Shown here one piece after another: positions 19,294-30,002 of a DNA stretch of 64,000 nucleotides. A program made the translations under genes and the position numbers. The stretch is from contig CM028130.1 of the NCBI GenBank assembly GCA_016271365.2, forward strand, positions 472,535,501-472,599,500. The letters run 5' to 3'. Under the pieces are notes generated by a model. The model was not told the DNA's origin. It was given only the letters and a program-made list of their open reading frames with translations, and did no database searches. Origin of the DNA: Neoceratodus forsteri (taxonomy: Eukaryota > Chordata > Ceratodontiformes > Ceratodontidae). Positions within the stretch are counted from its first letter, which is position 1; the number at the start of each line of letters is the position of its first letter.

Positions 19294-20580
19294 TGGTATT
19301 GCCTGTTCTGAACTGTACCACCCTTCCCTGGATCAGTGGAGCAAAGATTTGCAGGGCTAGTAGCACTGCCCTCAACTGCAGCAGATTTATGTGCTGGAGT
19401 GACTCTGCACTTGACCAGGTACTGTGAGTGGAGTGCTCCCCTAGGTGGGCACCTCACCCCAGTAGTGATACATCTGTTGACAAGATAACAGGTGCAGACT
19501 CTTACTGGAAGGGAACCCCTTATCTGAGATGATTTCCTTTCCTCCACTGAAGAGCCTGCAGTGATGTACTTGTTACTGGAATTGACTTTGAGAGTGGGAC
19601 TCTCCTCTGGCACCAATGTGCTCTGAGGTGGAACTAAGTGTCCCTCATTTGGAACCCAGAACCAGGGACTGTGCCCATTGCTGGAACCATGTGGTCCAGG
19701 AGTTGTAGAAACGGTCTTGCTGTTTTCTGCATCTTTGGTTTGAACAAACCAGCAGGTTACAGGATGCAGCTTACCCTTTCCTGAGGTAGGTAAGCTTTTC
19801 TCACTGTAGTATTCCATTCTGCCCTTATACATAGCAGTACTTGGCAGGACTGGCTTTTTGACATTTATCAGAAATCCCAGAGACTCCAAAGGGTCCTGGG
19901 CTACTTGCAGATATTCCCTTACCTGTTAGGGGGAACTTCCCCCTGACTAGTCATTCATCCAGGTAGGAAAACACAGAAACACCTAGCTGTATTAGGTGAG
20001 TCACCACCACTGCCAGGCACTTGTGAAACTCTTGATGCTGTTGAGAGACCAAAGAGTGTTGAAAAATGGGTTGTATCCTGAAAGGAGTCTGAAACTGATA
20101 TTTTCTGCGAGACTCCCTTTTTGAATCTGGATTTTACCAGGTGTTTGTTGAAAAGTCTGAGAAACCCTTCCCCTTTTTCAGAGAGGGTACAGCCTCTGTT
20201 GCCCTGTTCAAGAGCAGGGCCTGTACTTTTTCTAGCAACTTTCTTTCTGAGAGAGAGAGAGAGACTGCTTTGAACACTCTTGTTCTAACGGAAGGAAGGG
20301 ATTCAGAGCTTAATGGCAGACCCTGACTCACCATGTTCTGGACCCACTTCTATGGTGATATTTTTTCACAGGCCTGGAAACAGTAAGTCAGTCTGCCCCC
20401 AACTAGTACCCGGGAGGCAGCCTGAGGAGTGGCATCTATTACTTTTTGTAGCTGGGCTTGCCCAGTCTGGGAGCCACTCTTGCCACCCCTTCTGCCCCTG
20501 CCCCTGGAATAGCCAGCTGGCTGAGTGTATTGCAGTTGTTGTGGTACATCCTGGACCTGGTAAAAGGGTCTGGTGTACAT
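19294..20580 (-). pseudogene. DIRS-G reverse transcriptase / RNase H, decayed
   Basis: The RT start shows VGGRLTYCF (near 20400) and NRATEAVPSLKKGKGF (near 20190), the DIRS RT N-terminus. Sequence corresponding to the LDxxDAYFH palm block is missing (deletion near 20120). The active site YLDDWL is changed to YLDE followed by a stop (19951-19965). Downstream, ESLGFLINVKK marks the thumb. From about 19760 the longest open frame is the +1 overlapping frame rather than the RT frame. This gene cannot be active. Confidence 0.8.
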
Positions 20581-20590
20581 AAGCCTACCC

Positions 20591-21039
20591 TTACCTACCC
20601 TTCCATAGTACCTGGAAGAGGGGGAAGGGTTTTTCCTTTGCTAAATTGTTCTTAAAGGTATCTTCATATTTGTCCACCTTTTCCATGTAAGCCCTTGTCT
20701 GTTCATCAAATAAGGAGTTATTCTCCACACGAAAATCCATGGCCTTAGCCTGGGTATCCTGAGTCAGGTTAGTAGCCCTAAGCCAAGCAAACCTTAGGGC
20801 CACTGTGCCAGCCATTTACCTGGCAGCAGTGCCATTAGTGTCTGCTGCCATTTGAAACTGGTACTTGGAGGCTTCTAGTCCCAACCTAGCAGTTTCATCT
20901 GGATCAGAGGAGATAGTTTACAGATCCTTTTCTGATATGGTCAGTACTGAGTGCCACAGGGCTTTCTGGAACTGGGCTGCATAAACTTGGCAGTTGACTT
21001 GCCTGATTGCCCAAGAAGAAGACAGGTAGCCCCTTTGTA
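20591..21039 (-). pseudogene. DIRS-G gag C-terminal region
   Basis: Blocks shared with DIRS-D and DIRS-E gag are ALRFAWLRATNLTQDTQAKA, then NNSLFDEQTRAYMEKVDKYE (20815-20600). Further upstream, in another frame, come a YAAQFQKALWHSV segment and a SWAIRQVN segment. The conserved WLR...L.QDTQ and SLFxEQT motifs make the assignment firm even though the function of this part of gag is unknown. H1 interrupts the gene at 21040. Confidence 0.8.
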
Positions 21040-23073
21040 TGTTGGCTTGCACTTGCATGCCAGCCAACATATTACAGTAGTAGCAGATTTGGAGGTGCGG
21101 TCACTGTGGTCGAATGCAGGGCGCGCATCAGTAGATGCGTCCCTCATTCCCCAATCAGCCAGTGTGCAGGTGCTGACACCAGGCATATGTAAAGTGGCCA
21201 CCAGATTTAACAAAAGTGCTGCTGCAATGAGAGGCAAGCTCGTCATGCAGTGGCACAATAACACGCCTCCCAATGTGCCTTTACTGGAGAAGTTTTCTAT
21301 TAAACATGGCGGCAGTGAGTGTCACCGCACACAATGCCAACTTTAGGGATGCCCATTCCCCCGTCAGCATGCCCCAACTCACTTCATTTGCCAACGGGGA
21401 AGCCCACTCCCCATCGGCATAATGCCCCCCTCCCATTCCAATTGTGTGCTGAGGGGGTGACCAATCCCCCTCGGTATCACGCACCCCCCAACAGTCTTTC
21501 TTTGCAGATGGGGGGCCCAATCCCCATTGGCTTCAGTCCCCCCTGCCCAGCACAATTTGCTGACAGAGGAGTCCACTCTCCATTGGCATAATATCCCCCT
21601 TCCCCGATTTGCGCTGTGTGCTGAGGGGGTGCCCAGTCTCTCTCAGCATCATGCGTTACCCCCTTTCTGTGCTGACGGGGGACCCAATCCCTGTTGGCTG
21701 TGGTCCCCCTCCCTGTAATGCAGGTGGTACACTGACAGCCCACCCTAGTGTACCAAGCAACACCTGCAAAAAAAGTTGTCTTTTTTTTTCCCCTGTGAAA
21801 CAAGAAAACGGTCCTGCGCTGTCTCTCCTGCCCCCTCCCCCCACCTGTGCCAACCCTCTGCATGCCCTGCCTCCCCACACACACCCTCAGCCCATACTTA
21901 CCTCCAGAGCATGGCGCGACGATCTTCGGTGGACTGGGAACACATCTGCACTCTTCCATCTGCACTCTTCAAAGCCAGCCGTGAACTGAAGAAATGCTGG
22001 TAAGCTGTATAATGGCATAAATAGGGTTTTTTAAACTTTGGTGCATATCTCAGGCATTTTGGGGAATTTTGGCACCAAATTTTCAACATGGGGTTATTGG
22101 GACCCCCTCCTCATGAATTCAGTCACTGTCATGGCATTATTCGGTCCCGAAAGGTGATTACCTGCGGTTACTGCATAGAATCACCTTTCAGGACTGACTA
22201 ATGAAACGACAGTGCTACTGTTCATGAGGTGGGCTCTCAAAAAGCCTATGTTGCAAATTTGGTGGAAAAAATCCCAAAAATGACTGTTTTACAAGCGTGT
22301 GTTTCGCAGTTTCCACACACGCTCGTAACTCCGGGAATTAGTAATATTTTTACTCCTGATTTTCAACATTGGCATTTTTCCACACTGCCTTATGAACAGT
22401 ACAGCTGTCATTTTACATATCCTGGCCGAAATGTGTTTTCGCGCTTCCGGTGCAGAATAGCACGGTCGCTGTGGCAAACCAGTTTTAGGGACAGATTAAG
22501 AAAATGACAGTGCCACTGTTCATGAGCAGAGGTCCTAAAATGCCTATGTTGAAAATTTGGTGATAAAAGTCCATAAAATGACTGTATTACAAGCATGCAT
22601 TTCGCAGTTTCCATGCACTCTTGTAACTTTGCATATTTGCAATATTTTCATGCCAGATTTTCAACACTGGCATTTTTTCACACCTCCTTACGAACAGTAC
22701 AGCTGTAATTTTTCACATCCTGCTCAAAATGTGTTTTCGCACCTGTGGCACACAATGGCGAGGTCGCTGTGGGAAATCAACTTTTGGGACAGATTAACAA
22801 AATCACAGTGTCACTGTTCATGGGGGGAGGTCCTAAAATGCCTATGTTGAAAATGTGGTTAAAAAATCCCCAAAATAATTGGGTTACGGACATGTGTTGT
22901 GCAGTTTCTATGCATGCTCATGACTTCACCAATTTTTCATATTTTCACTCCAGATTTTCAACGTTGCTATTTTTTTACACCTTCTTATGAACACTACAGT
23001 TGTCATTTTTCACATCCTGCCCAATATGTGTTTTCGTGCCTGTGGCACCAAATGGCACAGTCGCTGTGCAAAA
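21040..23073. mobile_element. H1: composite tandem-array element, truncated by DIRS-B
   Basis: It begins TGTTGGCTTGCACTTGCATGC and corresponds, in opposite orientation, to the right part of H2 (47230-51274). In order it holds a unique lead (21040-21340), an array of short degenerate repeats with a 'GGCATAATGCCCCC' theme (about 21345-21720), a conserved unique segment (21890-22130) and about 2.7 copies of a 298-bp monomer (22255-23073). No coding region is recognisable. DIRS-B begins at 23074 within a monomer, and H1's other end is not found to the right of DIRS-B. Confidence 0.75.
22255..23073. repeat. 298-bp tandem array in H1
   Basis: The landmark AAAATTTGGTG and its variants recur near 22254, 22552 and 22850, a period of about 298 bp. 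Each monomer contains 'ATTTTCAACATTGGCATTTTT', 'GTGTTTTCGC' and 'AAAATGCCTATGTTGAAAA' type segments. The same monomer forms the array at 49000-50280 in reverse orientation. Confidence 0.85.
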
Positions 23074-23300
23074 ATGGAAATTACGTACTTACCGTAATTC
23101 TTGATCTTCTTGTACGAGTCTCCACCACTCATTCACACTAATGGGATCAGCGACAGAGGCACTAGGACCCATCGGGAGCAAACTTTTTTGCTGGAAGGTT
23201 GGCGACTGAGATGGCGCCGCGAGGAGCGGCTCCATAAGCTTCAGCTCATGCGGTAATGAATATCTCGGAGTCGACCTTCCAACCGCATCAGTACCTCTTT
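23074..23300. repeat. DIRS-B left inverted terminal repeat
   Basis: Pairs with 28790-28998. Shared blocks in order are CTCATTCACACTAATGGGAT, TAGGACCCATCGGGAGCAAA, CTGGAAGGT, TAATGAATATCT and GACCTTCCAACCG. As in DIRS-A, about 45 outer bases are specific to this end. Confidence 0.9.
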
Positions 23301-23473
23301 TTCCGAGGAGGTACAGCCTAACTTATCTAGAAGGAGAGCCTAAACAAAAAACGGACATAAGATAGTCCAGAAGACCCGTATAAGAAGGGTCAACAAAGAA
23401 GTCCTCACAGCCTAAAGATTTGAGGGAGTGAAGACCAACAACAGAGGTGAGTTCGGGGGATGGAGGGCGGCAT

Positions 23474-23581
23474 GTGAATGAGTGGTGGAGACTCATCCAA
23501 GAAGATCAAGAATTACGGTAGGTACGTAATTTCCATATCTTCCTGGACATAAGTCTCCACCACTCATTCACACTAATGGGA
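23474..23581. repeat. DIRS-B internal complementary region
   Basis: Bases 23474-23536 are the reverse complement of the left end with a few mismatches. Bases 23537-23581 are the reverse complement of the right end (28954-28998), also with a few mismatches. The halves join at CCAT/ATCTTCC. It lies between the recombinase stop and the left repeat, the standard DIRS position. Confidence 0.92.
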
Positions 23582-23638
23582 GAGTCCGAGCTAATAATCC
23601 CCCGAGAAGGCAGTAGGAGAGACCAAGAGCTCACAGTT

Positions 23639-24808
23639 TTAGGACAGAAGTCCATTAAGGATGGTTCTGCCAAAGGACAGATGTCGTCTGGCATGAACAT
23701 CCAGGGCATAGTGTTTAATGAAAGTATGCACTGAGCTCCAGGTAGCCGCGTTGCAAATATCTGCAATGGGAACGTTGCGGATTTCTGCCAGAGATGCCGC
23801 TACCGCCCTAGTAGAGTGAGCGTACACTCTGCCCTCCAGCTTAACCTGCGCCATGGAATAACAGTGGCGAAGGCATGCCACTAGCCATGCTGAGATACAT
23901 CTGATAGCGACAGGTTGACCCAGTCAGGACTCGCTGAAGGAAACAAACAGTTGTTGAGCTTTATGAAAGTCCCTTGTTCTATCTAGATAGAAATGTAAAG
24001 CTCTCTTGATGTCCAGGGAATGAATAGAACATTCTCCTTCATTTTGGAAGTCCACAAAGTAGGAGGGAAGGACTAAAGGTTGGTTTAGATGGAACTCCGA
24101 AACAACCTTAGGAAGAAATTTAGGATGGGTTCTAAGGACTACTTTGTCTTTATGGAACATGGTATACGGAGGGTCTGTGACCAAGGCATGTATCTCAGAA
24201 ACCCTGTAGGCTGAGGTAATGGCCACCAGGAAGGCCGTTTTCCAGGTGAGAAATTTTAACTCACAGATAGCCAGAGGTTCGAAAGGCTTTCGAGTGAGCA
24301 TGTCTAGCACAAGATTAATGTCCCAGGCTGCGACTGGACATCTTATAAGAGGTCTGGTATGCAGAATTCCCTTAAGAAACCTCTTAACTACAGGTAACAG
24401 AGCTAGTGGCAAGGAAAGTACCAGCTCATGATAAGCTGAAATGGCACAAAGGTGAACTTTGACTGTAGAGTACTTTAGACCTGAATTTGAGAGGTCTAAG
24501 AGGTACTCCAAAATTTTATCTGGTGGGCAGGAAAAGGGATTTAAAGAGGATTTTGCACACCAGAGTGAAAAACGCTTCCATTTGGCTGTGTAAGTTTTTC
24601 TAGTGGCTGGCTTCCACGCAGCCAAAAGAATATCTGAAACCCTGAGAGAGACGCTGAATCTATTCACTTCTATCTCTTCAGGAGCCAAGCATGAAGGTGA
24701 AGCGATCTCAAGTTGGGATGAACAACCGGCTCTTGAGTCAAAAAGTTCATCTGAAGTGGGAGTGGTTTCGGCGGAGCTGCCGACATACTGTTGAGTAGTG
24801 AAAACCAC
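23639..24808 (-). pseudogene. DIRS-B tyrosine recombinase, one in-frame stop
   Basis: Nearly complete recombinase. The N-terminal core-binding part has KPATRKTYTAKWKRFSLWC. The catalytic part has ITSAYRVSEIHAL (first Arg), AHSTRAVAAS (His and Arg of H-x-x-R) and TFIKHYALD (nucleophilic Tyr). The frame is open from 24808 to 23926, broken by a single TGA at 23924-23926, then open again in the same phase to 23639. The frame starts inside the RT-RNase H end, +1 to it. If the stop were read through, the protein would look complete. Confidence 0.9.
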
Positions 24809-26558
24809 ATTTGTCGAGGCCAGAAGGGAGCAATAAGGATCATTTTGTCCCCCTGGGATTCGAACTTGAGAAGTACCCTCTGAATTAGAGGAAGACAGCC
24901 AGAACGCATCCTGACAGAAAATGCCAGCCCCTGGATTTCTGAAGCAGAAGAGAGGCAGTTTTGTGTTGAGTGGGGATGCAAAAAGGTCCAGGTCTGGAGT
25001 TCCCCACTTTGCGAATATTGACTGAACTACGGCTGAGTTGAGAGACCATTAGTGAGGATCTGCCTCTGTTCTGCTGAGGTGGTCCGCCAGTTCGTTCTGT
25101 ACTCCTGGCAGGTAGACCACTTTAATTAGAGACTTGTGCTGCAAGCACCATTCCCACACTCTCATCGCTTCTCTGCATAAGGGGTAAGAGTGAGCGCCAC
25201 CCTGTTTGTTGATGTAATACATCACTGCCTTGTTGTCCATTTGAAGGAGAATGCTCTTGTGACAGAGAATGTCCTTCAACGCCCGAGCCGCATAAAGGAC
25301 AGCTCTCATTTCCAAGACATTTATGTGAAGTTGGGACTCGACCTGAGTTCACGTACCTTGAGTGTGGAGAGCTTGACAGTGAGCCCCCCCACCCTATCAG
25401 GGACGCGTCTGCGGTAATGGAAATCTGATGATCCAGAGCAGCAAAGGGATACCCTTCTAGGAGATTGTTCTCTTGTGACCACCAGGTGAGTGACCTCTTT
25501 AGAGGTTCTGTCACCTTGATGAGAAAGGACTGCGGGTGAGTGGTTGGGGACCACTGAGTACTGAGCATCCACTGAGAAGTTCTCATGTGAAGGCATGCTA
25601 GGGCTACAGTGAACACTGAGGATGCCATGAGACCCAGCATCTGTTGCATCGAGAGAGCTGGAACCGAGTTGCTCTCCCCAATGTAACGGGCCATCTGAAG
25701 TATATCGCTCCTTCTGTCTTCTGGAAGAAAAGCCTTTGCACAGGAGGTGTCCAGAAGAGTTCCTATAAAAAGGAGTCTCTGGGAGGGCTGCAGCTGCAAT
25801 TTTTTTGAGGTTTAGCAGGACTCCCATGGACGTGAGAATGCTTGAAGCTGTGGCTACGGCGTCCAGAGTTCCTTGCCTGGAAGGACTTGCCAGAAGCCAG
25901 TCATCCAGAAAAGGAAACACTTGAATTCCGATCTTTCTGTGATGTGCTGCGAGAGCTGCACACAACACTTTGTAAAAACTCATGGCACTGAGGATAGCCC
26001 AAAGGGCAGGACTCTGAACTTATAATGCTGTCCCAGAGCCACAAACCTTAGGAATTTGTGATGCTTCGGGTGAATAGAGATGTGCTGGTAAGCATCCTGC
26101 ATGTCTAGGGAGGTTAGCCGGTCAGGCTGATGAAGCAAAGGTAGCAAGGTTCCTAGTGAAATCATCTTGAATTTCTCCTTGGGCAGAAATTTGTTTAATT
26201 TTCTGAGGTCCAAAATGGGGCATATGCCCCCGGTTTTCTTTGGAACCAGAAAGTAATGGGAGTAGAACCCTGTGTTCCGTTGGTGCAGCGGAACTACTTC
26301 TACTTCCCTGTTGTGCAGAAGGCCCTGGATCTCGGAGGTGAGAAGGTCTGACTGAAGTTTTGACAGTCTGGGCTGTCACTTGGGGGGACGATCCGGAGGG
26401 GTCTCCACAAGATTGAGTGAATATCCCTCGCGGATTATCCAGATGACCCATTTGTCTGAGGTTATGGACTTCCATTGATTGTAGAAGTGCATCAGACAGC
26501 ATCCCACCACTGAAGAAGAGTCCACCTCGGGCAGCTGAGGTGGGACTTGGGCCAACAA
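24670..26558 (-). pseudogene. DIRS-B reverse transcriptase / RNase H
   Basis: The RT start is a WKSITSDKWV block (26475-26450). The palm MDLRKLNKFLPKEKFK and SLDMQDAYQHISIHP is at 26213-26080, and the active site FPFLDDWLL (FLDD at 25900-25911) replaces the usual YLDD. After a shift near 25800 the frame continues with FIGTLLDTSC, then RNase H: ITADASLIGWGG (first Asp), LEMRAVL-type MEMRAVLYAAR (Glu), LLQMDNKAVMYYINKQGG (Asp). The tail, LIAPFWPRQMWFSLL, runs to about 24670. Roughly four frame changes are present. The protein would make the DNA copy of DIRS RNA. Confidence 0.88.
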
Positions 26559-26784
26559 CTCAGAAGGTGGCGCTGGGCGCTTTGGGTCCTTGCGCCTTCT
26601 GTTGCATTTTCTTTTGAGGCTGGGGGAGCTTGGTTTTTATGAAAACTTCCCCTGCCTTTGCCTTGAAAGGATTGACGGTTATGGAACTGGCGTTTCTTAA
26701 CACCCCCTCAAGAGGGGACAAGAGGAGGAGGGCGAGCCAACTTAATGGTTGACCTAGTTTTCTGTGTAGCTTCTAGAGCCTGTT

Positions 26785-28443
26785 CTACTTGAGGGCCGAA
26801 GAGATACACACACCATCAAAAGGCAACGCCATTACCTGCTGCTGTGCATCATTTGTAAAACCTGAAGTGCGCAGCCAGGAATGACGGCGGGTACAAATGC
26901 CGGCCGCCGCCGCTCTGGAAGCAGTATCAAAAGCATCCATAGCCACTTTAACCTGCTGGCTGTTGGATTCGACACCCCTGGTAATAGTTTGAAGAAGCTC
27001 TGACTCTGTATCCGATTCCGGAAGAGCTTCAATCATCTGTTTGAGCGAATGCCAAAGAATATACTCATATTGAGAGAAATAGCCCTGGTAACAGGCAATA
27101 CGCATACCCAGGGTGGAAGCAGCGAAGACTCTCTTACCTAAAGTGTCTATCTTATGAGATTCTTTGTTAATAGATTGAGCTGTAGTGGTTTGGGGAAGGA
27201 CAACCTTATCATTCTCTGCCAAAACTACAATTGGGACGCCAAAAAGGGTTGAACCTTGGGGGGCTGAGTATTTCCTGTCTATGGATTTAGCCACCGAAGG
27301 AATGAGAGCAGGATTACTCCATACCATTTGAGACAGTGTTTCAAAGGATGGCTGTACCGGAGGAGTCAAATCCATAGGAATCTCCAGAACATGGAAATAT
27401 TGTAGCCTTAGTAATTTCCCAGGATCGATGTCCGTAGTTTGGAGAGACCAGGTGAAAATCAAGTTTTTCAGCAGAGACTTAAAAGACAGGTCCACGACCA
27501 CAAGCTCTGCAGCAGGAATAGACCCTGTTTCTTCCACTTCATCACCCAGCCTAACGTCTGGGTCAGGCTCAATGTCATCTCCTGACATTCCAGGAGGGTC
27601 TGTATGGACAGGAAAGGAGTGAAAATCAGATGGAAATGAGGAAGGAAAAGGGTTAAAGGAGGAGTCCTGAGAGATAGACGATGCCCTAAGGACTCCCAAT
27701 ACCGCAGAAACGCAGGGCGCCGACGAAGCGCACGGCACCGAGGATGGCGCCGAAAAGCTGCACAGCACCGAGGATGGTGCCGAGAAGCCGCTTGGTGCCA
27801 AGGAGGCACACAGCGCCGAAGACAGCACTGCGAGGCCGGATGGCACCATGGCGCCACATGGCGCCGATGAAGCGCACAGTGCCAGGTAAGACAAGGGCGC
27901 CGAGGGCAGCGCCAACAGACGTCCTGGTGCCAAAGACAGCGCTGAGCATGCAATTGATGCCGAAGGAGTAGAAAATATCCCAAGACTCTGAAAAACAGGA
28001 TTTGAGGAGAAGGGAGGAAGAAGAGCAGGAGATAGAGGCATCGGTGTGGCCCCCTGCGCCACAGCCATATGAGGGGGGGGGACATCTAAGCACAGAGTTG
28101 ATGGCACCGAAGATGGTGCCATGCGACCAGGGAGGCTCAACTGCCCTACCTGGTCTCCCAAGCCCGAAGGCCTCTGAGTGACCAGGCCAGGCAGCTGGAC
28201 CGACCTCCGAGCCCATTGCTCCATAAAAGCAGCCCAGTGATGAAACTGCTCATCTGAAGACCTACCAGAGGGTGGGGTAGGGCTCCAATGTCGACGACGT
28301 CGACTACCAGAAATGGAAGCTGGCTCCAAAGGAGGAGACCAGCAACTAGCTCCAATAACTGACCGTCTACGCGCAGACATATCAGAGGGCGACCTCGAGT
28401 GATGTCTTCTCATTTTTGACCTATGGGCCGAAGAAGAGCTCAA
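26785..28443 (-). pseudogene. DIRS-B gag-like protein, 552-codon open frame
   Basis: The longest open frame of this element. It starts with a Ser/Arg-rich basic segment (MSSSSAHRSKMRRHHSRSPS). Residues 150-270 are a Ser/Pro/Ala-Cys repeat stretch encoded by GGTGCC-type DNA repeats. The second half is conserved with other DIRS gags (ISRKYSAPQGSTLFGV-like and LGMRIACYQGYFSQYEYILWHSLKQM). The last 60 residues include RRHSWLRTSGFTNDAQQQVMALPFDG, matching the WLR...DxQ block of gag in D, E and G. An upstream frame from about 28621 (MSGSDDGRQTSYESC) may be the true start. It has no zinc finger that I can see. Confidence 0.75.
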
Positions 28444-28789
28444 GGCCGAACGGTGCAGAGAATGCGACCGTTTATTTTTATGCTTTCAAGAGGACCGCCC
28501 AGCCCCTCGGGCATTGGACTGACCGTTGTCAGACCCCCCCCTCCAGAGAAGGTGGCAGACTGGACCCAGCCCGGCTGACTGAACAGCTTTCATACGAAGT
28601 CTGCCTACCATCATCTGACCCGCTCATGGTCGACTCCGTCAAAGTAGGCTGAGACTTCTTTGTAAATGAGAATAAACTTAAGTGATACTTATTCGAGATA
28701 TTACTATGAAACAATAAAACTGAAAACTATGCTGCTAGTTTGAAGTTTGACTCCCGGCGGGCGAGTGATGTTGTCACTGAAGTGCACTC

Positions 28790-28998
28790 GACGGCGGAAA
28801 AAAAGGAACTGAGCCGGTTGGAAGGTCGACGCCAAGATATTCATTACCGCACGAGCTGAGGCTAACGGTGCTGCTCCTTACGGCGCCGTCTTAGGCGCCG
28901 ACCTTCCAGCAAAAAAGTTTGCTCCCGATGGGTCCTAGTGCCTCCGGCGCTGATCCCATTAGTGTGAATGAGTGATGGAGACTTACGTCCGGGAAGAT
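28790..28998. repeat. DIRS-B right inverted terminal repeat
   Basis: The 5' end of the element in coding direction and the partner of 23074-23300. It ends ...GGGAAGAT at 28998, immediately followed by the recombinase end of DIRS-F. Confidence 0.9.
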
Positions 28999-29978
28999 CT
29001 TACTTAGGGAAGAGGCTCTGCAGGACCGCTCTGCCAAATTTGGCATCAGACCTGAACTGTACATTGAGGCAATAATGCTTTGTGAATGTGTGCACAGTTT
29101 TCCATGTGACTGCACTGCAGACATCAAGCAAGGAGATTTCCCTTGCAGCTGCCACTCTAGCAACAGAGCCCCTGGTAGAGTGAGCCCTGAGACCCTCACA
29201 GAGGGCTGTTTACCAGCCTTGTCATAACAAAACTGAATACAGGAGACTATCCAGCGAGAGACAGTTCTCTTTGTGGCTGGCCTTCCTCTACCTCCCTCCC
29301 CATAAGTAAGGAAAACCTGTGTAATGGAGCCCCTGAACTGCTTGGTGTATTCCAAGTAGTAGGATAGGGCTCTTTTCACATCCAGACTATGAAGTCTCTG
29401 TTCTCCAGGAATGGATTTTTCAGTAATGAAAACAGGAAGAGTGATAGACTTTTTAAGATGGAATTCAGAGACCACTTTAGGCAGGGATTTCCTGTTTGTT
29501 CTGAGCCCTTCCTTGTCCCTGTGAGGGATAATGTAGTTAGGATCTGTGCAGAGTGCTTGCAACTCTGAAATCCTTCTGGCAGAGGTAATGGCAACTAGGA
29601 AGACCATCTTCCAAGTAACATATTTTAGATGGGCCGTAACCATGGGTTCAAATGGTAGCTCCATGGGCTTGGCAATGCATAGATTAAGGTCCCAACGGGG
29701 AACAGGTTCCCTGATTGGGGGCTGAAGGTGAAGAAGTCCTTTAAAGAAGGTAATGAAATCATTGAATGCTCTTTGCCTATGGACAGATAAGCAGAAATTG
29801 TAGCTTGGTGCAGTTTTAAGAATGAGGCCTTCAGGCCTGAGGCCTGCAAGTGCACCAAATAGTCTAAAAGATTGGGGACTGATGCTTTGAGAGGATTTAT
29901 ATGCTGCCTTTTGCACCAGAAAGAAAATATGTTCCACTTAGCTGCATAAGTTTTCTTGGTACTAGGTTTCTTGGCCAT
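28999..29978 (-). pseudogene. DIRS-F tyrosine recombinase
   Basis: The N-terminal part has KPSTKKTYAAKWNIFSFWC (29978-29920). The catalytic part has AITSARRISELQALC (first Arg), HSLDVKRALSYYLEYTKQF and RWIVSCIQFCYDKAGK. The H-x-x-R box and Tyr lie in shifted frames at about 29190 and 29070. Two or three shifts break it. It ends within a few codons of the normal C-terminus at the DIRS-B junction. Confidence 0.87.
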
Positions 29979-30002
29979 TCTCAGGATTTTAAGAACCTGT
30001 TC

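Larger units (their letters stand above)
19287..21039 (-). mobile_element. DIRS-G fragment 3: gag end, RT and RNase H start
   Basis: The 5' half of the old DIRS host. It runs from gag (to 21039, where H1 enters) through RT (about 20580-19890) to RNase H (19890-19294). It has accumulated stops, shifts and an RT deletion, and it hosts at least three later insertions (DIRS-A, hAT-J with Gypsy, H1). It is among the oldest layers in the window. Confidence 0.83.
23074..28998 (-). mobile_element. DIRS-B: full-length DIRS retrotransposon
   Basis: A 5.9-kb element with inverted terminal repeats of about 200 bp (23074-23300 and 28790-28998), an ICR (23474-23581), and gag, RT-RNase H and tyrosine recombinase on the minus strand. 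The ends match those of DIRS-A and DIRS-C (left ATGGAAATTACGTACTTACC, right GGAAGAT). Coding damage is limited: a few frameshifts in RT-RNase H and one in-frame stop in the recombinase. Left of it lies H1 and right of it DIRS-F, so the two flanks do not belong to one pre-insertion site. Confidence 0.92.
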
